This document shows, one piece after another, positions 26,510-36,491 of a stretch of DNA of 64,000 bases; positions within the stretch are counted from its first letter, which is position 1, and the number at the start of each line of letters is the position of its first letter. The notes beneath the pieces were generated by a model, which did no database searches, was not told the DNA's origin, and saw only the letters and a program-made list of their open reading frames with translations. Source of the stretch: JACRIM01 sp038042195 (GTDB taxonomy: Bacteria > Planctomycetota > Phycisphaerae > UBA1845 > UTPLA1); assembly GCA_038042195.1 (NCBI GenBank), contig JBBTET010000013.1, forward strand, positions 62,001 to 126,000. The letters are read 5' to 3'. Position numbers and translations under genes: made by a program.

Positions 26510-26543
26510 ATTACCTAGTGGCTGTAAGTGGTTTTTAGGTAAT
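26510..26543 (-). terminator. Possible terminator downstream of the lipoprotein gene
   Basis: Perfect arms ATTACCTA (26510-26517) and TAGGTAAT (26536-26543) lie just past the end of the lipoprotein gene. On the minus strand they are followed by TTTATTATT. The loop is long (18 bases), which weakens the case; it could instead be a protein-binding palindrome. Confidence 0.35.
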
Positions 26544-26560
26544 GAGTTAGTTCGCGGATT

Positions 26561-27055
26561 TCAGGGATGAGAGCCTGATGATTGAGCCTCGGAGTCCTTT
26601 GTCAGTGGCAGTACCTTCAAAACTTCAAAGTAAACTTCAAAAAACCAACTTTGAGTAGCATACGGTCCTACATAGTCGAATAGTCCATCAGGTGCACCAA
26701 TAAACTCTCCGTTCTGAAAGCCGATCGCGCGCACATGCGATTGTGACCATTGCCAATTATCCGGTTCATGAACCTGAAAGGAGGGTCGCCAACGGATGAG
26801 GATTGGCGTCGGCAATAGCCGACCGTCCACCGTATTAACAGACAACAATGTGATGCCCGTGTACGCTTTTAGACGGGTTTCGTCCCCTTCCACAATCGAG
26901 GCGTCAATTGTCACTATCTTGCCAAGAGGAACCTCCAAGGGTCCGATGACGGCAACTTCGCGACCGAGGTGTGCAGAGGAAATCGTCCGGGGCGCTGAAT
27001 TGCAGGCGACAACAAAGATCGTCCCCAATACCAACGTGTTTCGGGCACTCCGCAT
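26561..27055 (-). CDS. Hypothetical lipoprotein in an AT-rich patch
   Basis: 164 residues with a near-consensus AAGGAGGTG ribosome binding site. The signal sequence LVLGTIFVVAC ends at a lipobox cysteine. The mature part is strand-rich (VAVIGPLEVPLGKIVTIDAS, then AYTGITLLSVNTVDG) and has tryptophans in NWQWSQSHVRAIG. No family recognised. Base composition is visibly more AT-rich than its neighbours, and the coding frame uses more A/T third positions, which suggests a recent arrival. Confidence 0.65.
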   Translation of the reverse strand: MRSARNTLVLGTIFVVACNSAPRTISSAHLGREVAVIGPLEVPLGKIVTIDASIVEGDETRLKAYTGITLLSVNTVDGRLLPTPILIRWRPSFQVHEPDNWQWSQSHVRAIGFQNGEFIGAPDGLFDYVGPYATQSWFFEVYFEVLKVLPLTKDSEAQSSGSHP

Positions 27056-27158
27056 GACACATACACCTCCTTGTTCGCATCATACACCACATCATCCTTT
27101 ACCTCAGACGATTGCATCCCCCGCCCCACAAACGACATGCCACAACTCACAACCGCGC

Positions 27159-27178
27159 TGAAGCGCTGAGCTAGATTA
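27159..27178 (+). repeat. 20-bp direct repeat, copy 1
   Basis: TGAAGCGCTGAGCTAGATTA; an identical copy is at 27467-27486. Contains the internal palindrome AGCGCT. Confidence 0.75.
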
Positions 27179-27466
27179 AGAGACGTGTCCGCTCGACCTC
27201 GAAGTTCCCACGCTCTTCGACCAGCCATCCCCACTGGAGATGCCCATCGCGATAAAAAGCGGTTTGACGGAAAACCCGATGCCACCCACCGCTTCAGGAT
27301 GACCAACCATAAACCAAACAAATGTTAACATAGTCAAACGATGCCGCCTGTAACAAATCAAAAGACAAACTGCCGCAATTCCATACGCCCGAACTCACGC
27401 CCACAAAAATAATTTACTGCGAGATTTTCCGCACCCGCATTCCCTCGCCAAAAACCGAGGTACCCG

Positions 27467-27486
27467 TGAAGCGCTGAGCTAGATTA
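27467..27486 (+). repeat. 20-bp direct repeat, copy 2
   Basis: Identical to 27159-27178, 308 bp away. The segment between them has no gene. Confidence 0.75.
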
Positions 27487-27559
27487 GTAGTCGTGCTGGG
27501 AAAGGTCGTAACGCAGATCCACACCAGCCCGAAGCGCCGGCAAGGAACGAACCATGACA

Positions 27560-27830
27560 CAACATCGCGCAGCGATCATCTTCCTCCCCTTCGTGGCTTC
27601 GTGCCTAAGTGCCTTTGTGCCTTTTCTCCCCAACCCAATCTGCGCCATCCGCGAAATCTGCGGATTCTCTTCTTCTCGCTGCGAAAAAGTGCAAAAAACT
27701 GCAAACCGTTTGTGAGATTTTGTGGCCGAAAACCCCGATTTGCGGCAATTTGCGGCCCTCTTTTTTTCCGCAAATCCACCTCTACCCCAATTGATGCAAT
27801 CCGCGAATCCTGCGGTTTCACCTCCCCTCA
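27560..27830 (+). repeat. Dispersed non-coding repeat-like segment
   Basis: Contains short echoing phrases (CGTGGCTTCGTGCC, GTGCCTTTGTGCC, AAATCTGCGGATTC, TTTGCGGCAATTTGCGG) that recur within the segment itself. I recognise this style from dispersed elements in several planctomycete and verrucomicrobial genomes, but cannot confirm it here. It partly abuts the 3' end of the redoxin/haem protein gene on the other strand. Confidence 0.4.
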
Positions 27831-29635
27831 GCCCCCGTTTCGACGTTTCCACCCAAACGCTCCACCTCAAAAATCGCCATGAATGCCTCATCGCCCGCCT
27901 TCGGCCCGATCCTCACCGTCGCCTCCAGATTCGGATTTGCAAGTTGTGCCCTCGAGTTGTCGAACACGCACGACACCCCCAGCCGCATCCCCGCCGACAG
28001 CAGCAGTGCTTCGCTCCGCTCATATCGAATCGGCCAGCGAAAGTCATACCGCTCCGCGCTGAGAATCGACTCCTCCCGGCCGTCGGGCCACCCGACCACC
28101 ACCTCCACCGACCGCCCCCGCGCCCGCATGTACGGCGTCACCGACCGAATCAACATCGCCTCCCCCGGTGAGAACTCGACTCGCCGTTCAAAGTGCGATT
28201 CACCCGGCGCGATTTGCACATCGCGCTCCGAGACGATGAGCGTCGACACAACCGACTGCGGCCGCTCCGTGGCAAATCGCATCGCCACGCGCAATCGCGC
28301 CCCCATCGCCCGCCCCATCGGCCGCGCATACAAATCAACGAGCAGTACCGCCCCCGCCGGCAACCGTCGCCCCGTCCCAGCCGCATACCGAGTCACGCCC
28401 TGCGCCGGGCTGAACACGCCGAGCAGCTCCAACTCCGTCGGCATCACATCAAGGCTCGGATACTGTGCCCCCGGCGGCAGGATCCACACCAGCGCATGGT
28501 GGACCGTGTCGCGCTCCATCGGCCGAAACTCGACCGCGCTGATCCACTTCTCCGCATCCACCCCCATCGGCACCACGAACCGCCCATACTGCAACGGCCC
28601 GTTCACCGGCAGCACCAACGGCGGCGTCGCCACGATCCAATCCGGTTGGCCGATCAACCACGTCCCCGACAAGGGCGCAATCACCGGCCCCGCCGCCCGT
28701 TCGCCCGCCGGCCGATCCGACCGCAGCCACGCGAGCATGTCTCGTCGATCATCTTCATTCAGCGCCGGATCATTCACCCACGGATTCGCCGCCCCTGGCT
28801 TGTGCGACAACACATGCCCCGGCGGCATGAGACGATCACGCACCACGGCCTCGATCATCGAGACGCGCCCCTTCACCGACTCCACCGTCTCCAACGAAAA
28901 CGGCGCAACCCCGCCCTGCCGATGACAACCGACGCACTTCTCCGCCATGATGTGCGCCACGCGCCCGTAATACGTCAGCTCGTTCGCCGGCTTCGTCGTC
29001 GCCCGCGACTTATCCAAAATGCATCCCGGCGGCCACGTCGCCTGCACCACCGGTCGCTTGCCGCTCAACATCGCATCCAATGTCTCTCGCAGGTAGTGTC
29101 TCTTGGGGGCATCCTGAGCAAGTCCCACGCCATACTGATCATCAATCGCCCCGCGATACAGCAACGTCCGCGACGGTTCGAGCACAAACACCTCCGTCGT
29201 CGTCCGTGCATCCATCGCCCGGCGAACCTCGTGCGACCGATCCGCCACATACGGACCATCAAACCCCACCAGTCGAATCATGGCCTGCATGTCCGCCGCC
29301 TTCTCGGCCTCGACGGCATTCACAAACACGAACGCGATCCCGCGTTTTGCGTACTCATCCTCAATGCTCGCCAGTCGCGGCGCATAGCGAACCGCCGCCG
29401 GGCATTCGGTGCTGGTCATGCACACCACCAACCCCTTGCGCCCGGCCAGCAATTTCACGAGGCTCGTGTCCTCGCCCACCAGTGGATCAAGTTTGAAATC
29501 GGCCACCACGCGACCGACGCCCAGCGACCGCGCATCCTCCTCCCCCGTCGTGCGGCGCAGTGGTGCATCCTCCGGCCCCGCACTCGCCGTTCCGACGAAC
29601 ACCAAGATGGCAACCACAGCGATGCAACGCTTCAT
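27818..29635 (-). CDS. Secreted redoxin / c-type haem / PHM-like monooxygenase protein
   Basis: 605 residues from the ATG at 29635, giving a signal peptide VVAILVFVGTASA-G. An AhpC/TSA-like redoxin domain covers about residues 45-190 (VVCMTSTECPAAVRYAPRLA), with a single cysteine. A c-type haem site follows, CVGCH near residue 260, with a methionine candidate in RLMPPGHVLS. The C-terminal half resembles copper type II ascorbate-dependent monooxygenase domains (DTVHHALVWILPPGAQ). This three-part layout occurs in planctomycetes; the substrate is unknown. The ATG overlaps the stop of the upstream S24 regulator gene. Confidence 0.8.
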   Translation of the reverse strand: MKRCIAVVAILVFVGTASAGPEDAPLRRTTGEEDARSLGVGRVVADFKLDPLVGEDTSLVKLLAGRKGLVVCMTSTECPAAVRYAPRLASIEDEYAKRGIAFVFVNAVEAEKAADMQAMIRLVGFDGPYVADRSHEVRRAMDARTTTEVFVLEPSRTLLYRGAIDDQYGVGLAQDAPKRHYLRETLDAMLSGKRPVVQATWPPGCILDKSRATTKPANELTYYGRVAHIMAEKCVGCHRQGGVAPFSLETVESVKGRVSMIEAVVRDRLMPPGHVLSHKPGAANPWVNDPALNEDDRRDMLAWLRSDRPAGERAAGPVIAPLSGTWLIGQPDWIVATPPLVLPVNGPLQYGRFVVPMGVDAEKWISAVEFRPMERDTVHHALVWILPPGAQYPSLDVMPTELELLGVFSPAQGVTRYAAGTGRRLPAGAVLLVDLYARPMGRAMGARLRVAMRFATERPQSVVSTLIVSERDVQIAPGESHFERRVEFSPGEAMLIRSVTPYMRARGRSVEVVVGWPDGREESILSAERYDFRWPIRYERSEALLLSAGMRLGVSCVFDNSRAQLANPNLEATVRIGPKAGDEAFMAIFEVERLGGNVETGAEGR

Positions 29636-30339
29636 AATTCCCGACTCACCAAACACACCGCCACCCCCTGGATCGTGAACTCCCGCGAGCCGTCAATCAC
29701 CGACGGCGGCGTACTCGGATTGTCTCCGCGAAGGATCACCATCCGATCCTCCGATCGTCGTTCCACGCTCACCCGCTTCAACGTCGGCCGCCCATCCACC
29801 AGGCACGCGCAGATCCGCCCCTGCACAAACTCCGGCTCCACGCCGGGACGGTAATCAACAAGAATGATGTCCCCACGCTTCAGCGTCGGCTCCATCGAGT
29901 CAAACTCGCACCGCAGGCAATACCGATCCGGCCGCCACAGATGTCGCAGCACCGGGAACATCTCCAACTGCTCCTGCGACTCGCCCGGCGGGCCATTGGG
30001 GATCGTGCCGAACAGCGGCAACTCGCGCGTCTCAAGGGCCTGCGGCGCATCGTGCCCCTCACCTGCACCAAGCAACACCGCCTCCGGCACGCCCAACGCA
30101 ACGGCAATCGCTCGAATCATGCCAGCCCCGGCCACTCGGTCACCGCGCTCAATGGATGACAGATACCCCTGATTCACGTTCGCCTTCTTGGCGAGCTGCG
30201 ATTGCGTCAGGTTGGAATCCCGTCGTATGCGGCGGATGCGCGCGCCAACAGCCGACTCACCGGACCGACGTTGGTGCTTAGCCGCCTTCGGCTTGGTAGC
30301 ACGTGGTTGACGATCTGCCGTCCGACCCATGAAATCCAT
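29632..30339 (-). CDS. HTH / S24 peptidase-family repressor
   Basis: 235 residues from the ATG at 30339 (a second ATG at 30330). An Xre-type helix-turn-helix lies near residues 40-95 (LTQSQLAKKANVNQGYLSSI). A C-terminal LexA/S24-like domain has the serine in EFDSMEPTLKRGD and the lysine in GRPTLKRVSVE, so self-cleavage is possible; the Ala-Gly cleavage site is not evident. An alkaline N-terminal arm precedes the HTH. It is translationally coupled (ATGA) to the redoxin/haem gene and divergent from the Trk-like gene by only 8 bases, so promoters must lie within the coding sequences. Confidence 0.85.
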   Translation of the reverse strand: MDFMGRTADRQPRATKPKAAKHQRRSGESAVGARIRRIRRDSNLTQSQLAKKANVNQGYLSSIERGDRVAGAGMIRAIAVALGVPEAVLLGAGEGHDAPQALETRELPLFGTIPNGPPGESQEQLEMFPVLRHLWRPDRYCLRCEFDSMEPTLKRGDIILVDYRPGVEPEFVQGRICACLVDGRPTLKRVSVERRSEDRMVILRGDNPSTPPSVIDGSREFTIQGVAVCLVSREL

Positions 30340-30347
30340 GATACCCC

Positions 30348-32054
30348 ATGAACCCACCCGCTCTAACCCCCATGCAGCTCTTTCCGACCTTCATCGCCTG
30401 CGCGGCAGCGCTCCTGCGCGATGCGGAAACGCGACCACTCGTCCCCGCGTGGAGCATCGCCCTTGCTCAACTCCCGGCACTTGCCATCTGGCTGCACACG
30501 CGCTGCGGCTGGCTCGGCTTCAGGAAACAATCTGCGATCAAGCAAGACACCTCGCTGCCCGCCCTGGTGTTGATCGCCGGGGCCGCCCTCGCCGCCTATC
30601 GCCGTTCCATCGATCCGTGGACCGTCATCGTCGCCGTCTATCTTGGTGGGAGTGCATTCGCAGAGTGGGCATCCCGATGGCACGATTCAATCGAAGCAAA
30701 CATGGATCGCCCGCGCGAAGTGCTCGCACGAATCCGACTGCCCTGGGTCTGTTGGCTCGTCATACTCATCATCGTCCTCTCGCTCCCGCTCTCGACAAAG
30801 TCCAGCGTCCCCGACTATCGCCACAACTTCCTGCACCATGTTCTAAACTGCGCCCTCGCCTCCACCAGCAGCGCGTGCCTCATGGGCATCAGTCCGTACA
30901 GTTTCTCGGAGGACTTCTCGCTCTTCGGCCAATCGCTCCTCATCCTTACCACGCAAGCCGTCGGCATGGCCCTCGCGGCGGCGGGTCTCTCCATCGCCCG
31001 TCCCTTCCTCGCGCGTCGCCTCACGTTGAAAACCATCTGGCTCTGGATGATCGGCTTGCAAGTCGTCGCGACGGCGGCATTGTCGCCTGCATGGTTCTCC
31101 GACGATGCAACGTCCACTCCGGCCCGCATCGGCTGGAGCATCGTGTACGCGTCGGACGCCATCTGGAACGCCGGCTACACCCTGCGCACCAACGGCCTCG
31201 CGGACTATCTCACCAACCCGCTCATCTTCACGGTCATCACCACGCTCGCCATCATCGGCTCGCTCGGCATGCCCATCGTCCTCGACCTCATCCTGCCGCG
31301 CCGTCAACAAGAAACAACTTCCGCGTGGAAGCCTTGGAAGCGACTGCCCAACTGGGAGGCCGGTGTGGCCTTCGCGCTCCTGCTCGGAATCGCTACGTTG
31401 TTATTCCTCTTTGAGACGCGCGGATTCCTCCCGGACAACGTCGCTCCAAGTCGACCGTTCGACCTCGGCTCCAGCCAGGTGCCGATGCGCGAAGTGACCG
31501 ACCACGCCCCGCGCTGGCGAATGGCCGTGTTTCTCTCGGCAACGCTGCGCTCGGCAGGCATTCAAAGTATTCCGCTCGTGGAGGGTGCGATCTCCTGGCC
31601 CAGCTACGCTGTGATGCTCGCCGGTATGTTGATCGGCGGTACGGCGATGGGCGTGGCCGGTGGGTTTCGCACGACGGCCCTCGTGCTCGGTGCGATCTGT
31701 CTCTTTCACCCGCGACGAATGTGGAACGACGCCGAGAATGCCGTGCGCCGGCGAACCCTTCGACGGTTGATATTGCTCGTTGCCACAGACCTACTTATAG
31801 CAGTCAGCGGTATTCTGCTCATGTGCCTCACCACGGCGGGCACTGCGCACGAATGGATTTTCGACCCCGTCGCAGCCGTTAGCAGCGTCGGACTCACCAC
31901 CAGCCTCTCACTACATTTGACGTGGATCGGACGGCTGGTGATGATCGGCCTAATGATTGTCGGCCTGTGGGTTCCCTTGATCGTGTGGTCCAAGATCGCC
32001 GCCGACTTCGCGTCGCTCCCCAACACGCCACTCCCCCGGGCACACAAACCATGA
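30348..32054 (+). CDS. TrkH/KtrB-like cation transporter subunit with diverged pore
   Basis: 568 residues, about 12 hydrophobic segments. Four repeats resembling M1-P-M2 units are visible. Their filter-like positions read SSACLMG, IWNAGYTL, TLRSAGIQS and AVSSVGLTT. The last three keep the conserved glycine; the first does not. The segment MLIGGTAMGVAGGFRTTALV matches the TrkH signature (canonical MxIGGxxGSTAGGxKxT). Trk and Ktr proteins import K+ or Na+. The loss of glycine in the first loop makes selectivity uncertain. No TrkA/KtrA regulator is near. Coupled by ATGA to a lipoprotein gene. A second ATG at 30372 is possible. Confidence 0.7.
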   Translation: MNPPALTPMQLFPTFIACAAALLRDAETRPLVPAWSIALAQLPALAIWLHTRCGWLGFRKQSAIKQDTSLPALVLIAGAALAAYRRSIDPWTVIVAVYLGGSAFAEWASRWHDSIEANMDRPREVLARIRLPWVCWLVILIIVLSLPLSTKSSVPDYRHNFLHHVLNCALASTSSACLMGISPYSFSEDFSLFGQSLLILTTQAVGMALAAAGLSIARPFLARRLTLKTIWLWMIGLQVVATAALSPAWFSDDATSTPARIGWSIVYASDAIWNAGYTLRTNGLADYLTNPLIFTVITTLAIIGSLGMPIVLDLILPRRQQETTSAWKPWKRLPNWEAGVAFALLLGIATLLFLFETRGFLPDNVAPSRPFDLGSSQVPMREVTDHAPRWRMAVFLSATLRSAGIQSIPLVEGAISWPSYAVMLAGMLIGGTAMGVAGGFRTTALVLGAICLFHPRRMWNDAENAVRRRTLRRLILLVATDLLIAVSGILLMCLTTAGTAHEWIFDPVAAVSSVGLTTSLSLHLTWIGRLVMIGLMIVGLWVPLIVWSKIAADFASLPNTPLPRAHKP

Positions 32055-33148
32055 GTCACACTCGTACGATCTCACGACTCTTGCCCCGCCTCTCACTGGT
32101 TGGTGCCATGACGCTGGCATTGACCGGCTGCCCCGCGCCAAAAACAGAAGAACCCACCATCCGTGAACGCTCCCGCGTCTCCATCGTGCGTGACCGCCCC
32201 GGCGATGTCCGAGTCGACGGCATTGGTGCCCTGCGAGGTTTCGCCAAGGGCCGCGATTGCACCTTCATGCACTGTCTCGAACTCGTCCTCGAAGCCACCG
32301 GACGAAAGATCGGCTATGACGAACTCATGGGCCTCTCCGGCATGGCCTTTCGCACGCAGTTTCGCACTGACCGCTGGGACGTCGGCAACCCCGACCCGCT
32401 TGCCGGCGAGAGCGTGCTCGATGTGCTCTTCCCCGCCATCGGCTGGGACTACGACCTGCGCATCGTGAAGCAGGAAGATTACGCCGAGAAGGACGCCCTC
32501 TATCGCGCCGTCTCCAAGAGCATCGACGCCGGCTTCCCCGTGCTCGCAGCCAATATTATTCCGCCGGAGGATTGGGGGCTCATCGTTGGCTATCGCGGCT
32601 CACGCACCTGGCTCTGCCGCTCTTACAACGGCGACGCCGAAGCCTCCGACAAATCCGCGACCGGCTGGCCGACGGCCACGCTCTTTCTGACGAATCGCAA
32701 ATCGCGCCCCGAAGTTCGCAAGGCGCACCTCGAATCCATCCGCCGCGCCGTCGAATTGTTTGATCGAAAGGCGAGTGGGCAAAATGTCCTTGGTCGCAAG
32801 GCCCTTGAAGCCTGGACCGAGGCCCTGCGATCCCCGAAGGATCGATCCTACATCCACGCCAATTTCTGGACCTACGTCAGCCTTATCGACGCCCGCGGCG
32901 CAGCGGTCAGATATCTACGCATGATCGCCAAGGAGTTCGGCACGCGCGATCTGCACCTCGGCATGGCCGCCGACTACTACGACAGCGAGGTCCGCGTCCT
33001 GCTTCAAGGAATGAACAACGTCCCCGCCGAACACACCTTCCCCGTCGGCCTCCCCCCCGCCGAGTACCGTGCCAAACAAATCGAAACGCTTCGCCAGGCC
33101 CTCGCCCTCGAAGAGAAGGCGATTGAGTCATTGAAGAAGGCGCAGTAG
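32051..33148 (+). CDS. Lipoprotein with papain-like/BtrH-like fold, coupled to the Trk-like gene
   Basis: 365 residues; the ATG overlaps the Trk-like stop (ATGA). The signal sequence LVGAMTLALTGC ends in a lipobox. The mature part has FAKGRDCTFMHCLELVLEAT followed by IGYDELMGLSGMAFRTQF, a pattern like the BtrH N-terminal or C39-like peptidase fold (a Cys near a helix, then a strand with GYRG). The expected catalytic histidine before IVGYRG is replaced (PEDWGLIVGY), so peptidase activity is doubtful. The C-terminal helices (residues 230-360) are of unknown role. Confidence 0.6.
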   Translation: MSHTRTISRLLPRLSLVGAMTLALTGCPAPKTEEPTIRERSRVSIVRDRPGDVRVDGIGALRGFAKGRDCTFMHCLELVLEATGRKIGYDELMGLSGMAFRTQFRTDRWDVGNPDPLAGESVLDVLFPAIGWDYDLRIVKQEDYAEKDALYRAVSKSIDAGFPVLAANIIPPEDWGLIVGYRGSRTWLCRSYNGDAEASDKSATGWPTATLFLTNRKSRPEVRKAHLESIRRAVELFDRKASGQNVLGRKALEAWTEALRSPKDRSYIHANFWTYVSLIDARGAAVRYLRMIAKEFGTRDLHLGMAADYYDSEVRVLLQGMNNVPAEHTFPVGLPPAEYRAKQIETLRQALALEEKAIESLKKAQ

Positions 33149-33341
33149 GAAACCCTTCGCCGCAAGGCACTCCAATTGGACGTGCGCCCCCACACCTGAA
33201 GCTGGTGCAATGCCGTCCATGTAGCGTCGAATCCAACGACACTGTATGGGCATGCGGTTGTGTCTATCGCCGAATTATGCTAAATTAGGGGCTGCGATAT
33301 TCATCCGGGTTCGACTGATTGCAGATGTGGAGGAGCATCTT

Positions 33342-33743
33342 ATGGCGATCACGCTCACTATTCGCGACGCAACATCGAGCGGCCAAACGCTCAACGAACT
33401 GAGTCTCGACTTTCTGACCGAGCGAGTTACCGTGCGCGAGCTGATCCGCAGCCGCGTTTATCAGGAAGTCAAGGACTTCAACGTCAATCGGGCGCAAGAT
33501 CGCCTCTTCCGAGGCCTTGTAAAGCCGACCGACTGCGAGCGAGAACTCAATGACACTCGGCCTAAGGCCCGCCGCGACATCGATTGGAATAAACAATATG
33601 AAGTTGCCATCGACGCGTTCCGTCGCAACGGCTTCCTCATCCTAATCGACGACCATCAATCCACCGATCTGGACGAGGAAGTCGATTTGACATCCAAGAC
33701 CCGAGTCTCATTCCTGAAGCTGGTGCCCTTGGTGGGCGGCTGA
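33342..33743 (+). CDS. Small hypothetical protein, partner of the DUF4132 gene
   Basis: 133 residues from the ATG at 33342, which has GGAGGAG upstream; a longer frame from 33246 is less likely. Predicted mixed alpha/beta, cytoplasmic (ITLTIRDATSSGQTLNELSL at the start; a basic FNVNRAQDRLFRG helix in the middle). No family recognised. It ends three bases before the DUF4132 gene, so they form one transcription unit. Confidence 0.65.
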   Translation: MAITLTIRDATSSGQTLNELSLDFLTERVTVRELIRSRVYQEVKDFNVNRAQDRLFRGLVKPTDCERELNDTRPKARRDIDWNKQYEVAIDAFRRNGFLILIDDHQSTDLDEEVDLTSKTRVSFLKLVPLVGG

Positions 33744-33746
33744 ACG

Positions 33747-36344
<2,598 letters not shown>

Positions 36345-36428
36345 TTTCCGAGGTGCTTCCACCTTGGGGCACGATCTATCAGTAGGACGTTGCCTCGCAA
36401 GCCTCACGATCGACCATCTCAAAAAAGA

Positions 36429-36455
36429 AAACCCACGGCGCGGGGCCGTGGGTTT
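36429..36455. terminator. Bidirectional intrinsic terminator between convergent genes
   Basis: Perfect 11-bp stem AAACCCACGGC / GCCGTGGGTTT with a 5-base loop. On the minus strand it is followed by TCTTTTTT, so it ends the CHRD transcript strongly; on the plus side the tail is CTATT. It lies between the DUF4132 stop and the CHRD stop. Confidence 0.85.
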
Positions 36456-36491
36456 CTATTCACAAACTCGCACAACTCGTACTCGAACGAA

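Larger units (their letters stand above)
27056..27817. other. Non-coding, repeat-bearing interval
   Basis: No convincing gene in 762 bases. It holds a 20-bp direct repeat (copies 308 bp apart) and a segment (about 27560-27830) rich in phrases such as CGTGGCTTCGTGCC and CGCGAAATCTGCGGATTC. Open frames here give low-complexity translations such as RKGTKALRHEATKGRK, which are characteristic of mobile or dispersed non-coding repeats. Confidence 0.55.

Noticed and set aside
27484..27891. Open frames of about 130 codons on both strands in the repeat-rich gap
   Set aside because: Translations consist of repeat-derived phrases such as KGTKALRHEATKGRK; no ribosome binding site or domain.
28193..29854. 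553-codon open frame on the plus strand opposite the redoxin/haem gene
   Set aside because: Arginine-, proline- and histidine-rich translation typical of an antisense frame; the minus-strand gene has clear motifs.
29632..30339. S24 repressor as evidence of a prophage
   Set aside because: No integrase, capsid, tail or lysis genes nearby; neighbours are ordinary secreted and membrane proteins.
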